A stretch of 33,096 nucleotides of DNA from Cylindrodendrum hubeiense. Lineage: Eukaryota > Ascomycota > Sordariomycetes > Hypocreales > Nectriaceae. Made by a program: the position numbers and the translations under genes. Positions within the stretch are counted from its first letter, which is position 1; the number at the start of each line of letters is the position of its first letter. The notes beneath the pieces were generated by a model. The model had not been told where the DNA came from, did not search any database, and saw nothing but the letters and a program-made list of their open reading frames with translations. The stretch is taken from NCBI GenBank assembly GCA_014621425.1, contig JAANBB010000433.1, positions 1 to 33,096 on the forward strand, given 5' to 3'. Positions 32,529 to 33,096 of the stretch are shown here, one piece after another.

Positions 32529-33096
32529 TCACGGCTCGACGAGGTCATCGTCTGAGTTGACACTTGACTGGGTGTTCGCCCGCGGTCTTGGAGCTGGCAA
32601 CATGACCCCCGACACCTCGATATCAAACTTGGGGATGCCAGACGAGGTGTGAAATAGGGATGACAGGTCATCCCCAAAGCCCGCCACCTCGTATACATCC
32701 CCGCCAAGGGTCACGCGGCGGATCATAGCGCGGAGACTCAGCAGGTCAGGGGACGGGAATGGCGGCGGGACCCCTTGGGCTGCTGGCCTCACGAAGCCCA
32801 TGGGACGCAGACGAGCTTCCATGACGGCCGTCTTCCGCAGCACGTCCCCAGACGGCACGATTTGCACGAGCATATTCTTGCAGCCACGGCCCGGCCAGCT
32901 GATGTTGAGCAGCGTGGGAACCGGTCGCGGAGGCATGACGCCGTTTCGGGGCATCATGTTCATGCTTCGCGGCGGCGGGACAGGGCCAGGAGGCGGAGGG
33001 GGCCGGGCGAGCGGTCCCGGAGGAGCGAGACGCTTGCCGTTCAAGAACTTCTCCCATCCGGGACCCGGCGGTGGGCCCCGCGGCGCCGGCTGAGAG
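32529..33096 (-). CDS. Proline-rich protein, C-terminal part (runs off the window)
   Basis: The frame is open from the right edge to a stop at 32529-32531, giving at least 188 residues with the N-terminus outside. The first ~60 residues are low-complexity Pro/Gly/Arg (PPPPPGPVPPPRSMNMMPRN). A more globular part follows: TLLNISWPGRGCKNMLVQIV, then SLRAMIRRVTLGGDVYEVAG and IPKFDIEVSGVMLPAP. It ends in an acidic SSVNSDDDLVEP tail. Proline-rich arms of this kind often bind SH3 or WW domains. I do not recognise the globular part. Overlapping frames on the other strand (32800-33093) are glycine-rich shadows. An upstream intron cannot be excluded. Confidence 0.5.
   Translation of the reverse strand, partial: SQPAPRGPPPGPGWEKFLNGKRLAPPGPLARPPPPPGPVPPPRSMNMMPRNGVMPPRPVPTLLNISWPGRGCKNMLVQIVPSGDVLRKTAVMEARLRPMGFVRPAAQGVPPPFPSPDLLSLRAMIRRVTLGGDVYEVAGFGDDLSSLFHTSSGIPKFDIEVSGVMLPAPRPRANTQSSVNSDDDLVEP

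Overview
The window is nuclear DNA of a filamentous ascomycete (Pezizomycotina, probably Sordariomycetes). The evidence is short spliceosomal introns, mostly 52-115 nt, with GTRNGT-type donors and CTAAC/CTGAC branch sites just upstream of AG. Spacing is loose and there are no operons. Clear fungal orthologues are present: Hsp104/Hsp98, a Ste11-type MAPKKK, mL67/Mhr1, Pbn1, Pha2 and a Zn2Cys6 regulator. I rebuilt the spliced genes by eye from splice sites and reading-frame continuity. No tRNA, rRNA, CRISPR array or intact transposon was recognised.

Left part (1-8 kb). After about 1.8 kb with no convincing gene comes a five-exon minus-strand gene. It encodes a 979-residue protein with a caspase-like (C14) domain, a degenerate homeodomain and a rhodanese-like domain that lacks the active-site cysteine. 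This is the most unusual protein here. It is divergent from PBN1, an ER GPI-mannosyltransferase subunit; the 1.07-kb spacer between them carries a 10-bp minisatellite.

Middle part (8-19 kb). A Leu3-spaced Zn2Cys6 regulator converges on the single-exon disaggregase gene HSP98. HSP98 is divergent from the mitochondrial ribosomal protein gene mL67/MHR1. Their shared promoter holds a phased heat-shock element and two identical GTCACATGACCA boxes. The mL67 reading frame ends at a TAG that is followed in frame by 20 more sense codons of matching composition. Then come two minus-strand genes, a sulfotransferase-like protein and prephenate dehydratase (phenylalanine biosynthesis).

Right part (19-33 kb). 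A 3.9-kb gene-free spacer separates PHA2 from the SAM-RA-kinase MAPKKK. Three plus-strand genes follow: a gamma-glutamylcyclotransferase-like protein, a mitochondrial PrpF-family isomerase and an EBP (EXPERA) sterol-isomerase-like membrane protein. An AT-rich island lies between the last two. The final 2 kb is gene-poor, with one possible minus-strand gene remnant. A proline-rich minus-strand ORF of unknown family runs off the right edge.

The genes look like ordinary housekeeping and signalling loci set side by side, not a cluster. The main leads are the caspase-homeodomain-rhodanese fusion, the mL67 stop-codon extension and the promoter motifs.
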